NCBI RefSeq assembly: GCF_027533645.1
Contig: NZ_JAQAGY010000022.1
Span: forward strand, 1-64,000
DNA: 64,000 bases
Source: Paenibacillus caseinilyticus
GTDB taxonomy: Bacteria; Bacillota; Bacilli; Paenibacillales; NBRC-103111
Direction: 5' to 3'
Both the position numbers and the translations under genes were made by a program. Shown piece by piece: positions 26,036 through 33,916 of this stretch; the first letter of the stretch is position 1; each line of letters begins with the position of its first letter. The notes under the pieces were generated by a model, which worked only from the letters and a program-made list of their open reading frames with translations, made no database searches and was not told where the DNA came from.

Positions 26036-26066
26036 CCGCTGTCTCCAACGAGGCAGCGGCTTCTCT
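26036..26066 (+). terminator. terminator of nadK
   Basis: CCGCTGTCTC and GAGGCAGCGG form a hairpin followed by CTTCTCTATCTTC. Confidence 0.65.
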
Positions 26067-26071
26067 ATCTT

Positions 26072-26293
26072 CTACTCTTTCCTTGTCGGACACCCGGGTT
26101 CTCCATCAGACCTAATGTAACCGTTCTCATCGTTCTTGTCAAAACGCTCTCCTCTACGTCCGAGAACCAGTCCGGCACTAAGGCCTCCTACCATGATGAC
26201 TGCTACGACTCCTGCAACCAAGCCAAGCCCTTCGGACTGCACGGTGGGGATCTGCAAGATGTACTTTTGCGTCCAGCCCATCCATTCACTCAA
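26072..26293 (-). CDS. small single-pass membrane protein, 73 aa
   Basis: A short protein with one strong membrane helix (GLVAGVVAVIMVGGLSAGLVLG, about residues 24-45) and a hydrophilic, Arg- and Asp-rich tail containing one Cys. The start is TTG 26293 with GAAGGAG 12 bases upstream; ATG 26281 is an alternative. It is convergent with nadK. Family and function unknown. Confidence 0.5.
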   Translation of the reverse strand: MSEWMGWTQKYILQIPTVQSEGLGLVAGVVAVIMVGGLSAGLVLGRRGERFDKNDENGYIRSDGEPGCPTRKE

Positions 26294-26426
26294 AATCCTA
26301 CACTGCTCCTTCTGCTAATCCGTATCTGATGAACTGATTATACCACCAGCCTATAGCGGCAGACCCTAAAATTTACTTTAGCTTCACCCTTCCGCCGATA
26401 ATGAAACAATCTAAAAGCTAGTGAAC

Positions 26427-26482
26427 TAATCCAAAAAGCTACTAAAATAATCCAAAAAGCTACTAAAATAATCGAAAAAGCT
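26427..26482. repeat. 21-bp tandem repeat, about 2.7 copies
   Basis: Three copies of a unit containing TAATCCAAAAAGCTACTAAA start at 26427, 26448 and 26469 (exact 21-bp period; the third has CGAAA for CCAAA). A diverged copy precedes at 26407. The unit copies the T-rich tail (AGCTTTTT on the minus strand) of the adjacent yutD terminator. Confidence 0.85.
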
Positions 26483-26525
26483 CCGTCCGGCCTCCGCATG
26501 TCTGGCATGCGGAAGCGGACGAAGC
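26475..26525 (-). terminator. terminator of the lipA-yutD operon
   Basis: On the minus strand a long hairpin with arms from GCTTCGTCCGC...CCGCATG to CATGCGG...CGGACGGAGC is followed by TTTTTCGATTATTTT. It ends where the 21-bp repeats begin. Confidence 0.85.
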
Positions 26526-26562
26526 TCGAGGAAGGATACGAATCCGGGTTCTGCTTCGGGTG

Positions 26563-27285
26563 TTACACGTTAGCGCGGGAGGATTCCGACTTGGGCTTGG
26601 AAGGTCCGCCGCCTTGGGAGGAAGGTCCCCGGCCCTGCTTGCCGCCTCCCTGGTGACCGCGTGAATCCGACCCGTTCGCTCCTCTGGAGCCCGAGCCCTG
26701 CGGTCGGCCTTGACGGCCTTCGCCTCCGCGGGAACCTCCTTGACGGCCGCGGCCGCCCTGGTGGTCTCCGCCGGACGATCCTCCGCCCTGACGGCCGCCG
26801 TGTCCCCGCTCGCGGTTCTGCGGACCATGCCGGTTCGGCTGGTACGCCGGACGGGAAGGTGCCTGTGCCGCCGGGGCATCGGCCCCGCGGCCGGTCTCCG
26901 TACCCGCTGCGGCCGGGCGTTCCGCCCCTTCGCCTTCGGGGACCGGCACCGGTATCGGCGCGCTGTCGTCGTAGATGCCTTCCGGGTAGCTTTCGCCCGG
27001 TCCCAGCACCTTGCTGGCCACCTTCTCGATAATAAAGTAGGCGCAGCCGAAGTTGCAGTACTCGTTCAAGTAATCCTGCAGGGTCGCTATAGTCGTATCG
27101 CGGGTCACCTTCGGATGGTTGTCCTTGAAGAATCCGCGCAGCCGAAGCTGGCTGTAGCCCCAATCCCCCACAATATAATCATAGCGCTCCAGCACCTCGC
27201 TGTACCGCTCGCGGAATGCTTCGAAACGCCAGCCGTTCTTGTGATCTACGATTACTTCGTAGCTCTTGCCCGCAATATGGATCAC
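26563..27285 (-). CDS. yutD: YutD-like (DUF1027) protein with Gly/Arg-rich extension
   Basis: A 240-aa protein starting at GTG 27285, eight bases after GGGGAGG. Residues 1-105 are the YutD/DUF1027 domain (SYEVIVDHKNGW, YDYIVGDWGYSQLRLRGFF, YCNFGCAYFI). The rest, about 125 residues, is a low-complexity Pro/Ala then Gly/Arg/Gln/Ser tail with many RG and GG steps, which the usual short YutD proteins lack. Such tails often bind RNA or phase-separate, but that is inference. It follows lipA by 20 bases in one operon, as in B. subtilis. Confidence 0.85.
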   Translation of the reverse strand: MIHIAGKSYEVIVDHKNGWRFEAFRERYSEVLERYDYIVGDWGYSQLRLRGFFKDNHPKVTRDTTIATLQDYLNEYCNFGCAYFIIEKVASKVLGPGESYPEGIYDDSAPIPVPVPEGEGAERPAAAGTETGRGADAPAAQAPSRPAYQPNRHGPQNRERGHGGRQGGGSSGGDHQGGRGRQGGSRGGEGRQGRPQGSGSRGANGSDSRGHQGGGKQGRGPSSQGGGPSKPKSESSRANV

Positions 27286-27305
27286 GATGCTTGCCTCCCC
27301 AGGGT

Positions 27306-28181
27306 TTACGAATGCTGCGCTGATTTGACTTGTTCGTGGGCGTGATAGGAGCTGCGCACCAGCGGGCCGGACTCCACGTGGGAGAAGCCGCGCTTCAGTC
27401 CTTCCTGCTTCAGTTCCGCGAATTGCTCCGGCGTATAATACTGCGATACCGGCAGATGCTGCAGACTTGGCTGCAGGTACTGGCCGATCGTCATGATATT
27501 GCAATCGACGGAGCGAAGATCGTCCATCGTCTTCAGGATCTCGCTCCACTCCTCGCCGACACCCAGCATGATGCTCGATTTGGTCGGGATGGAAGGTGCC
27601 ATCGCCTTAGAACGCTGAAGCAGCTCCAAGGAGCGCGCGTATTTGGCTTTGGCCCGGACTTTATCCGAGAGGCGCTCGACCGTCTCCATGTTATGGTTCA
27701 GAATATCGGGCCTAGCCTCCAATACGATCCGCAGCGACTCCTCGTCGCCCTGGAAATCCGGGATGAGCACCTCTACGCCCGCCAGAGGCAGCCGGGTGCG
27801 GAGGGCTCGAATCGTCGCCGCAAAGATCGAGGCGCCGCCGTCCTTGAGATCGTCCCGTGCCACGGAAGTGACGACGACGTGCCGAAGTCTCATGCCCTCG
27901 GCCGCTTCCGCCACGCGCTCCGGTTCCTCGAGATCGAGCTCAGTCGGCAGGCCGGTCTTCACCGCACAGAAGCGGCAGGCCCGCGTACAGATGTCGCCGA
28001 GAATCATGAACGTGGCCGTCCCGCTTGCCCAGCACTCGTGAATATTCGGGCACTTCGCTTCCTCGCACACCGTATGGAGCGTTTTGCTCCGCATCATATT
28101 TTTGAGTTCCTTATAATTGTCGCCTGTGGCCAGCTTGACTTTAAGCCAGTCCGGTTTGCGTTCTATAGATGAAGTCGCCAT
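27306..28181 (-). CDS. lipA: lipoyl synthase
   Basis: A 291-aa radical SAM enzyme that inserts two sulfurs into octanoyl groups to make lipoyl cofactors. Both Fe-S clusters are visible: CEEAKCPNIHEC for the auxiliary cluster and CTRACRFC (CxxxCxxC) for the radical SAM cluster. The C-terminal GPLVRSSYHA contains the conserved Ser ligand. GGGGAG precedes the ATG. It is the first gene of a lipA-yutD operon, matching the B. subtilis order. Confidence 0.97.
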   Translation of the reverse strand: MATSSIERKPDWLKVKLATGDNYKELKNMMRSKTLHTVCEEAKCPNIHECWASGTATFMILGDICTRACRFCAVKTGLPTELDLEEPERVAEAAEGMRLRHVVVTSVARDDLKDGGASIFAATIRALRTRLPLAGVEVLIPDFQGDEESLRIVLEARPDILNHNMETVERLSDKVRAKAKYARSLELLQRSKAMAPSIPTKSSIMLGVGEEWSEILKTMDDLRSVDCNIMTIGQYLQPSLQHLPVSQYYTPEQFAELKQEGLKRGFSHVESGPLVRSSYHAHEQVKSAQHS

Positions 28182-28345
28182 GGCTGCTCCCCTGCTTTCT
28201 GAGAATGCGGTCTATCCGAAAGTTGCTTTTTCTCTGTTCCCCTTATTATATCACGAATGGCGCAACAATCCACTTTTGAAATTACGCGGAAACCGGGGAA
28301 ATATGGTACACTAAGGAAAGTGTTTAGAGGAGGATGCCGTGACCT

Positions 28346-29230
28346 ATGATGAATACAGTACATATTTTAAAGCTCGTTCGCTCGGGCGACCTTGACATAG
28401 ACGAAGCCCAGCGGCTGCTCGAAGAGGGCTACTCCGGCTCCGCCGCATACAACGCCGCGGAGCCGGACAAAGCATGCGGGGAACCGCAAGAGAGCAAGCC
28501 CGCCGGCGGTGAGCCCGCCGTCTCCCCGGCCAGCCTGGAGGCGCAGGCCGTCGACGATTCGCTTGGATACGCTGCCATCGACCTCAGCCGTCCGTCCCGC
28601 ACCGGCTTCCCCGAGGTGATCTACGGCGAAGGCAAGACGGCCGTACAGATCGCGGAGATCTTCGGACGCATGATACCCCATACGGACCGCGTGCTCGCCA
28701 CCCGGATCGATGCGGAGAAGGCCGCCTACGTGCAGGAGCAGGTGCCGGGCAGCGAATACCACATGGATGCCCGCGCGCTCACATGGACCAGGCCGGGCAC
28801 GCTGCCGGAGAGCAGCGGTTATATTGCTGTCCTCTGCGCAGGGACATCCGACCTGCCGGTCGCGGAAGAAGCGGCTGTGACCGCCGAGAGCATGGGCTCC
28901 AGGGTCGAGCGCATCTATGATGTAGGCGTGGCCGGTATCCACCGGCTGTTCCGCCGACTGCCGGAGATCCGCGGCGCGAGCGCCATCGTCGTGGCTGCGG
29001 GCATGGAAGGCGCGCTCGCGAGCGTCGTCGGCGGACTCGTAGCCGTGCCTGTGATCGCCGTACCTACGAGCATCGGGTACGGGGCGAGCTTCCAGGGGAT
29101 GGCCGCGCTGCTGTCCATGCTGAACGCCTGTGCCCCCGGCATCTCTGTCGTCAATATCGACAACGGCTTCGGGGCAGGTTACAATGCGGCGCTGATTCAT
29201 CACAACCAACTGAAGAGGGATGAGCCATGA
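28346..29230 (+). CDS. larB: nickel-pincer cofactor biosynthesis protein LarB
   Basis: A 294-aa protein whose C-terminal two-thirds resemble AIR carboxylase (PurE), as in LarB, which carboxylates and hydrolyses nicotinic acid adenine dinucleotide in the first step of nickel-pincer cofactor synthesis. Key segments are GFPEVIYGEGKT, VLCAGTSDLPVAEEA, VVAAGMEGALASVVGG and PVIAVPTSIGYGASF. AGGAGG lies 12 bases before the ATG. Its stop overlaps the larC1 start (ATGA), so the two are coupled. No larA or larE is in the window. Confidence 0.93.
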   Translation: MMNTVHILKLVRSGDLDIDEAQRLLEEGYSGSAAYNAAEPDKACGEPQESKPAGGEPAVSPASLEAQAVDDSLGYAAIDLSRPSRTGFPEVIYGEGKTAVQIAEIFGRMIPHTDRVLATRIDAEKAAYVQEQVPGSEYHMDARALTWTRPGTLPESSGYIAVLCAGTSDLPVAEEAAVTAESMGSRVERIYDVGVAGIHRLFRRLPEIRGASAIVVAAGMEGALASVVGGLVAVPVIAVPTSIGYGASFQGMAALLSMLNACAPGISVVNIDNGFGAGYNAALIHHNQLKRDEP

Positions 29231-30240
29231 AACTATTGTATCTCGATTGCTTCTCCGGTATCAGCGGAGACATGACGCTCGGCGCGCTGGTCGATGCCGG
29301 TGCGGACAGGAACTACATAGAAGAAGAGCTGCGCCGGATTCAGATCGAACCGTTCACCCTGGAATGGAAGCGGGTCAACAAGCGCGGCATCTCGGCTCTG
29401 AAGATGGACGTGCTGCTCGATCCCCATACGCCTCCGAAGTACCACCGTCACTATTCCGATATCGTACGGATGATCGAGAGCGCCGGGTTCAACGAGCGGG
29501 TGGTGAAGCTCAGCCTGGCGATCTTCGGGAAGATCGGCGTAGCCGAGGCCAAGATTCACAATATTCCGATCGAGAAGGTCCACTTCCATGAAGTGGGCGC
29601 CATAGATTCCATTGTCGATGTCATCGGTACGGCCCTGGCCATAGACTCCCTCGGCATCGAGAAGATTCTCTCTTCCGCGGTCCCGCTCGGCTCCGGTACG
29701 GTGAACTGCGACCACGGGATCTACCCCGTCCCTGCACCGGCTACCCTGGAGATGATGAAGGGGCTTCCGATCCTGCCAACCTCCTATGCCTTGGAGATGA
29801 CCACGCCTACAGGGGCGGGCATTGTCGCCGGGCTGGTGGACGAGTTCGCCAAGAGCCTGCCGCCGATGATCGTCGAGACGATCGGTTACGGAGCGGGCAC
29901 CCGCGATCTGCCGAACCAACCGAACGTGCTGCGGGTCGTCGTCGGCCAATCGGATCCTTATCTGAATAAATACCATGTTCATCATGAAGAAATCCGCCAC
30001 GAGCACGACCATCATCACCATCATCATGATCCGGACCACCATCATCACGGGCATACGCACATCGGGGATCACATGCACGAGCCTACCCACGGCCACTCAC
30101 ACGACGGTCATGACCATACGCACCACACGCACAATCCGTCGCATTCGCATGGGCATTCGCACCCGCATAGCCCTGCGCCTGCAGAACATCCTCATCAGTG
30201 CCACAGCCATGATCCGAAGCCGGAAGCCCACCGTCACTAG
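29227..30240 (+). CDS. larC1: nickel insertion protein LarC, N-terminal half (LarC1) with His-rich tail
   Basis: A 337-aa protein. Residues 1-250 match LarC1 (YLDCFSGISGDMTLGALVD, VHFHEVGAIDSIVD, ALEMTTPTGAGIV, GYGAGTRDLPNQPN). After the usual end of this half comes an 88-residue tail with about 38 His, mostly HxH and HHHH runs with Asp and Gly, a probable nickel store or chaperone segment. The LarC2 half is absent from this reading frame and is instead encoded downstream on the opposite strand (30428-30934). LarC is the CTP-dependent cyclometallase that inserts nickel. Confidence 0.93.
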   Translation: MKLLYLDCFSGISGDMTLGALVDAGADRNYIEEELRRIQIEPFTLEWKRVNKRGISALKMDVLLDPHTPPKYHRHYSDIVRMIESAGFNERVVKLSLAIFGKIGVAEAKIHNIPIEKVHFHEVGAIDSIVDVIGTALAIDSLGIEKILSSAVPLGSGTVNCDHGIYPVPAPATLEMMKGLPILPTSYALEMTTPTGAGIVAGLVDEFAKSLPPMIVETIGYGAGTRDLPNQPNVLRVVVGQSDPYLNKYHVHHEEIRHEHDHHHHHHDPDHHHHGHTHIGDHMHEPTHGHSHDGHDHTHHTHNPSHSHGHSHPHSPAPAEHPHQCHSHDPKPEAHRH

Positions 30241-30371
30241 ATGGCGGTACGCCAGAAGCGATAAGACGTCTCGCTGCGCTGGCAATGCTTCCCGCCTCCA
30301 TCAGAATTCAAAGGATGCCTGGGCAGCAGGTGCGGGGGATTCGCGTCCTTACCTATACCCTAGGCAAACAC

Positions 30372-30406
30372 AAAGAAGCGGCTTCCCCAGCGGGAGCCGC
30401 TTCTTT
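30372..30406. terminator. bidirectional terminator between larC1 and larC2
   Basis: AAAGAAGCGGCT (30372-30383) and AGCCGCTTCTTT (30395-30406) form a strong hairpin with T-runs usable in both directions, between the convergent LarC halves. Confidence 0.85.
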
Positions 30407-30427
30407 GTCATTCCCCTGCCGGCCTGC

Positions 30428-30934
30428 CTATGTTTCTCCGCCGCCGTCCCCGTCTCCTTCCAACGAGGCCTCCCGGAGAAACCGCAGACGCACTTCATCA
30501 TAGACCCTCTTGAGCGGCACACCGCCCGCCTTCGCCGCCTTCTCGCAGTCCTTGAACTCCGGCGCGAATTGAACGAGTTCTCCTTTGTGGAATCCGGCCT
30601 TGACGGCTACGTCCCCCCATGGGGTCGCCACTTGATGGAACTCGCGGCCGAGCCGGTGGCAGGCCATGCGGCCATACCGCAGTCCGAGGGTTGTCGTCTC
30701 CCGGAATATGACGGTCTCCATCCGGCCGGCCGCCGCCTCGTCGGTAAGCACGTTCAGCATAACGCCGGGACGGCCTTTCTTCATAATGATCGGAATCCAG
30801 AATACATCGTGCGCCCCCTGCTCGAACAACAGATCGGTCACATACGAAGTGAGTTCCGGATTCATATCGTCCAGGTTCGCCTGGATCATCAGCATGCCTT
30901 CATCGACATGCTCCTCGCGGTGCTCGAAGCCCAT
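30428..30934 (-). CDS. larC2: nickel insertion protein LarC, C-terminal half (LarC2), on the opposite strand
   Basis: A 168-aa protein matching the C-terminal domain of LarC: MIQANLDDMNPEL, FWIPIIMKKGRPG, IFRETTTLGLRYGR, VKAGFHKGELVQFAPEFKDC. This domain binds CTP and metal. ATG 30934 is chosen because GGGAGGGG lies nine bases upstream; the frame stays open to 31087 but without a better signal. It faces larC1 across a terminator and is divergent from lytH. Elsewhere LarC is a single protein or two overlapping same-strand frames joined by frameshifting; that is impossible here. Confidence 0.9.
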   Translation of the reverse strand: MGFEHREEHVDEGMLMIQANLDDMNPELTSYVTDLLFEQGAHDVFWIPIIMKKGRPGVMLNVLTDEAAAGRMETVIFRETTTLGLRYGRMACHRLGREFHQVATPWGDVAVKAGFHKGELVQFAPEFKDCEKAAKAGGVPLKRVYDEVRLRFLREASLEGDGDGGGET

Positions 30935-31132
30935 TCCCCGCATCCCCTCCCAGCCCACATCATAGCAGACTCCCCGCTGGATAAAAAGCAGGCTTGGCGC
31001 ACATCCTACCGTCATATGAATGAACCCAAAGTCCATGCTCGCGGCGGAGACTTCTCCGGCAACCCAGGCCGGCTCTCCCCCGTGCACAGACCGGCCGGCG
31101 CGGCGTGACCAGCAGAAGGAGGAAGCTTACAT

Positions 31133-32182
31133 ATGACGGTAATCCATACCCGGGCAGCGGCGGCGGTTCTATCCGGCACCCTTCTCCTCGGTGTCATGCT
31201 GGGGGCGGACAGCGCCTCGGCTTTCGCTCCGGCTGAGGCACTCCCCTCGGCCAACGCCCAAGGCAGCGGGATGAAAGCCGTTTTCGCCCAGCGGAAGGAC
31301 CTTTTCGATAAAGTCGGCGCTTTGACCGGGATCCCCTGGTATTATTTGGCCGCGGTGGATCAATACGAACGCACGCTGAACCTGGCCAAGAAACGGCAGA
31401 CGCCGGATCGGCTTATCGCCATTTCGTACACGGATCTCCAGTGGGGAGGCATGCTGAATCCCGACCCGGAGGACAAGAACCCGGAGAGCATCCGGATCTT
31501 CGGCGGGCGGGGGCTCGACGGGAACGGAGACGGGTTCGCCGATCGCGCGAGCGACATGGACCGCCTGTACTCCATGGCCTCCTATCTGCTCCACCAGGGC
31601 ACCGCGGAGGAGGACCTTCGCATCGGTCTGTGGGAGTATTACCAGAACAGCCGCAGCGTCGACCGGATCTCGCAGTTCGCCCGGATTTATGCGGCTTTCG
31701 ATACGCTCGATCTTCATGAACATTGCTTTGTCATGCCTCTTGGGGCCGATTATTCCTACCGAAGCACCTGGGGTGACCGAAGGGGCTGGGGCGGTGCCCG
31801 GATGCATGAAGGCACGGACCTCTTCGCCGAGCACGGGGTGCCCGTGCGCAGCGCGACTTACGGCCTTGTGGAGATTATGGGCTGGAACCCTTACGGCGGC
31901 TGGCGGATCGGCATCCGGGACCTGAATAATGTGTATCATTACTATGCGCACCTGTCCGGCTTCAATAAGAAAGAAGTGAAGCAGGGCGATATCGTCAAAC
32001 CCGGTCAGGTGATCGGTTGGGTGGGCAGCTCGGGATACGGCAAGCCCGGCACCTCGGGCAAATTCCCTCCGCATCTGCATTACGGTCTCTACCGGGACAA
32101 CGGCCTGACCGACTGGTCGTTCGACCCCTATCCCCACCTGACTAAATGGGAGCGGGAAGAACGGCTGCGCCGCCGCAAGTGA
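31133..32182 (+). CDS. lytH: LytH-like M23 peptidoglycan endopeptidase
   Basis: A 349-aa secreted peptidase with an N-terminal signal (helix to about residue 30, ending SASAFA). A helical LytH-type domain (IPWYYLAAVDQYER, YTDLQWGG) is followed by an M23 domain from about residue 200. Zinc ligands are visible in ARMHEGTDLFA and PPHLHYGLY. In B. subtilis LytH trims spore cortex peptidoglycan and is sporulation-controlled, and yunB is its neighbour there as here. AAGGAGGAAGCTTAC precedes the ATG. Confidence 0.92.
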   Translation: MTVIHTRAAAAVLSGTLLLGVMLGADSASAFAPAEALPSANAQGSGMKAVFAQRKDLFDKVGALTGIPWYYLAAVDQYERTLNLAKKRQTPDRLIAISYTDLQWGGMLNPDPEDKNPESIRIFGGRGLDGNGDGFADRASDMDRLYSMASYLLHQGTAEEDLRIGLWEYYQNSRSVDRISQFARIYAAFDTLDLHEHCFVMPLGADYSYRSTWGDRRGWGGARMHEGTDLFAEHGVPVRSATYGLVEIMGWNPYGGWRIGIRDLNNVYHYYAHLSGFNKKEVKQGDIVKPGQVIGWVGSSGYGKPGTSGKFPPHLHYGLYRDNGLTDWSFDPYPHLTKWEREERLRRRK

Positions 32183-32340
32183 CGGACTGTCCCTGTGCGG
32201 TTGCCGAAGAGACATCATGCGATGGGCACGAGTGCCCCATGACAAAGAGCCATGAACAAGCTCCCCGGGCCGGGGCCAGCCAGTTCGCGGCTCTTTGGCC
32301 TGTCGTTCTTTGGCCTAACGCCGGAGCTATCCAATGCCTG

Positions 32341-33099
32341 TTATTCTTCTGAGGCTTCCGCTGCCGCAGAAGGGCCCTTGGGCAGCAGATTCAGATCGGG
32401 TACCGTCATGCCAGGCGCCGCCGCCCCCGCTCCGCCGGCCGGATTGCCCTTGGCATCGAAATAATACGTCGGCACATCCCCCACTACCAGCGAATACGAG
32501 ATCGGAATCTCGGTCTCGACCACTTCGGGAACCGTATCGAAAGGAATAATGATGTTGACCTCCACCCGGATTCGGACGAACACCTCGACGAGCACATTGT
32601 TGATCCCCGCATTCTGATGGCGCGTACTGAGGTCGACCTTGGCCGAACCTGCCGGGACCAGCCGGATTGGGATATCGGGGCCGAAGGATGCGAGCAGCGG
32701 CGAATCCATGGCCTGCCCGAGCGGAACCTCCTCCGGCATGGAGGCGATCCGGTCCAGCTGCTGCTGCACGATGCGGACCGTATCCGCCGTCACCCGCAGA
32801 TGCTCCGCATTATTGAGCATGAAGGCGGTCACCTTCCCGCTCCGGTCGGTCTTCCAGTCGATCAGCTTATCGAAGCTAGTGTTCTTCGCCATCTGTTCGG
32901 TAATCGCGCCGTTGATGGTTTCCGTTGCGATCTGCTTCACCCGCACCTTGGCCAGCGCGGCAAGCGGCGGCTTCAAATTCCTCTCGATATAGAGAAACAA
33001 CTGGAGCAGGAGCAGCACGACCACCACGAGGGAGATCAGGAGATTGCGCTTCGTCCGGGCCCGGCCCGTGGGGCTGCTTCTCCAGCGGCGTCGCAGCAC
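32341..33099 (-). CDS. yunB: sporulation protein YunB
   Basis: A 252-aa protein starting at GTG 33099 after GAAGGGGGA; this gives nearly the length of B. subtilis YunB (about 254), whereas the longer frame has no binding site. One N-terminal membrane helix (LLISLVVVVLLLLQLFLYIE) is followed by an extracytoplasmic domain (ATETINGAI, VPLGQAMDSPLLASFGP, VVETEIPISYSLVVGDVPTYYF). YunB is a mother-cell sporulation protein needed for normal spores. It is convergent with lytH. Confidence 0.92.
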   Translation of the reverse strand: MLRRRWRSSPTGRARTKRNLLISLVVVVLLLLQLFLYIERNLKPPLAALAKVRVKQIATETINGAITEQMAKNTSFDKLIDWKTDRSGKVTAFMLNNAEHLRVTADTVRIVQQQLDRIASMPEEVPLGQAMDSPLLASFGPDIPIRLVPAGSAKVDLSTRHQNAGINNVLVEVFVRIRVEVNIIIPFDTVPEVVETEIPISYSLVVGDVPTYYFDAKGNPAGGAGAAAPGMTVPDLNLLPKGPSAAAEASEE

Positions 33100-33251
33100 T
33101 TGGGAGTCCCCCTTCCCGGCCGCAGAGGCGGCCTGCCTACCTTCTTTACAAGGTATGCGGACCAGCTCCGATTCATCCCCCGTCCCAGGGGACAATCGGC
33201 AATCGGTACGGCTTTCGGCAGCCAAGCGCCCGCGTTTATAAAAACGATAAA

Positions 33252-33284
33252 ATGACAGGATCGAGCCCTGGTGAGATATAAATT
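33252..33284. repeat. dispersed repeat, copy B
   Basis: Second copy of the 33-bp element at 1449-1481 (31 of 33 identical), again flanked on its left by a GCGTTTAT block. It lies about 10 bases beyond the minus-strand terminator at 33295-33325 and about 150 bases upstream of yunB. Confidence 0.7.
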
Positions 33285-33294
33285 CTAATAGTGC

Positions 33295-33325
33295 AAAAAA
33301 GACAGCGTCCTCTATGGACCCTGCC
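33295..33325 (-). terminator. terminator of the ArsR-type regulator gene
   Basis: On the minus strand GGCAGGGTCC and GGACGCTGTC form a hairpin followed by TTTTTT. Confidence 0.8.
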
Positions 33326-33384
33326 TTCTATCCCCGTGACGACGGCCTCCGCCGCCCGCCGCTGACCATTCGCCGAACGCGGCG

Positions 33385-33747
33385 TCAGCCGTGCTTCACG
33401 TGCTTCAGCATCTGCACGAAAATCTGCTCGATATGCTCATCATCCAGCGAGTAGAATACCGTCTTGCCTTCCTTGCGCCGCTTCACGATCCGCAGATTAC
33501 GAAGATACCGCAGCTGGTGCGACACGGCCGACTGGCCCATCTCCAGCACCTGGGTGATATCGTGAACGCAGAGCTCCCTCTGCAGGAGCGCATAGATGAT
33601 TTTGACCCGGGTCGGGTCTCCCAGCGCCTTGAATACATCCGCCAGGGAGGCCGCCGTCCCTTCCTGGATCATCCCCTCTTTGAGTTCATCTAATGGGGAG
33701 GTGCCTTGGCACGTCTCGTCGCACGCTTCTCCCGCCACTTTCTCCAT
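33385..33747 (-). CDS. ArsR/SmtB-family metal-sensing repressor
   Basis: A 120-aa winged-helix repressor. The alpha-5 zinc/cobalt site typical of CzrA, SmtB and ZiaR is present as DDEH...KHVKH near the C-terminus (D-x-H and H-x2-H). There are also Cys residues at the N-terminus (EACDETC) and ELCVHD in alpha-3, as in CadC/ZiaR-type sensors, so two metal sites are possible. Metal binding would release DNA. No metal exporter is adjacent, so targets are elsewhere or autoregulatory. GGTGGAG precedes the ATG. Confidence 0.9.
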   Translation of the reverse strand: MEKVAGEACDETCQGTSPLDELKEGMIQEGTAASLADVFKALGDPTRVKIIYALLQRELCVHDITQVLEMGQSAVSHQLRYLRNLRIVKRRKEGKTVFYSLDDEHIEQIFVQMLKHVKHG

Positions 33748-33916
33748 GACTCCACCGCCCGCCCTTATGCCTGTCTTCTGTCAGAACATTATACCAGAAA
33801 ACAGACGGCGCTGCCGTGCCCCGGGAACCCGGTATGCCGTCAGGCTAGCGCCGCGCTTGGCGCGGGACCGGGCAAAAGACGGGGAGCGGCAAGGCGGATA
33901 CGGCAAGGCTGGCGAT

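Noticed and set aside
31007..31141. 12-bp inverted repeat TACCGTCATATG / CATATGACGGTA around the lytH start
   Set aside because: One arm includes the lytH start codon and the arms are 111 bp apart with no further symmetry. Probably chance, though worth a look if LarC2 and lytH prove co-regulated.
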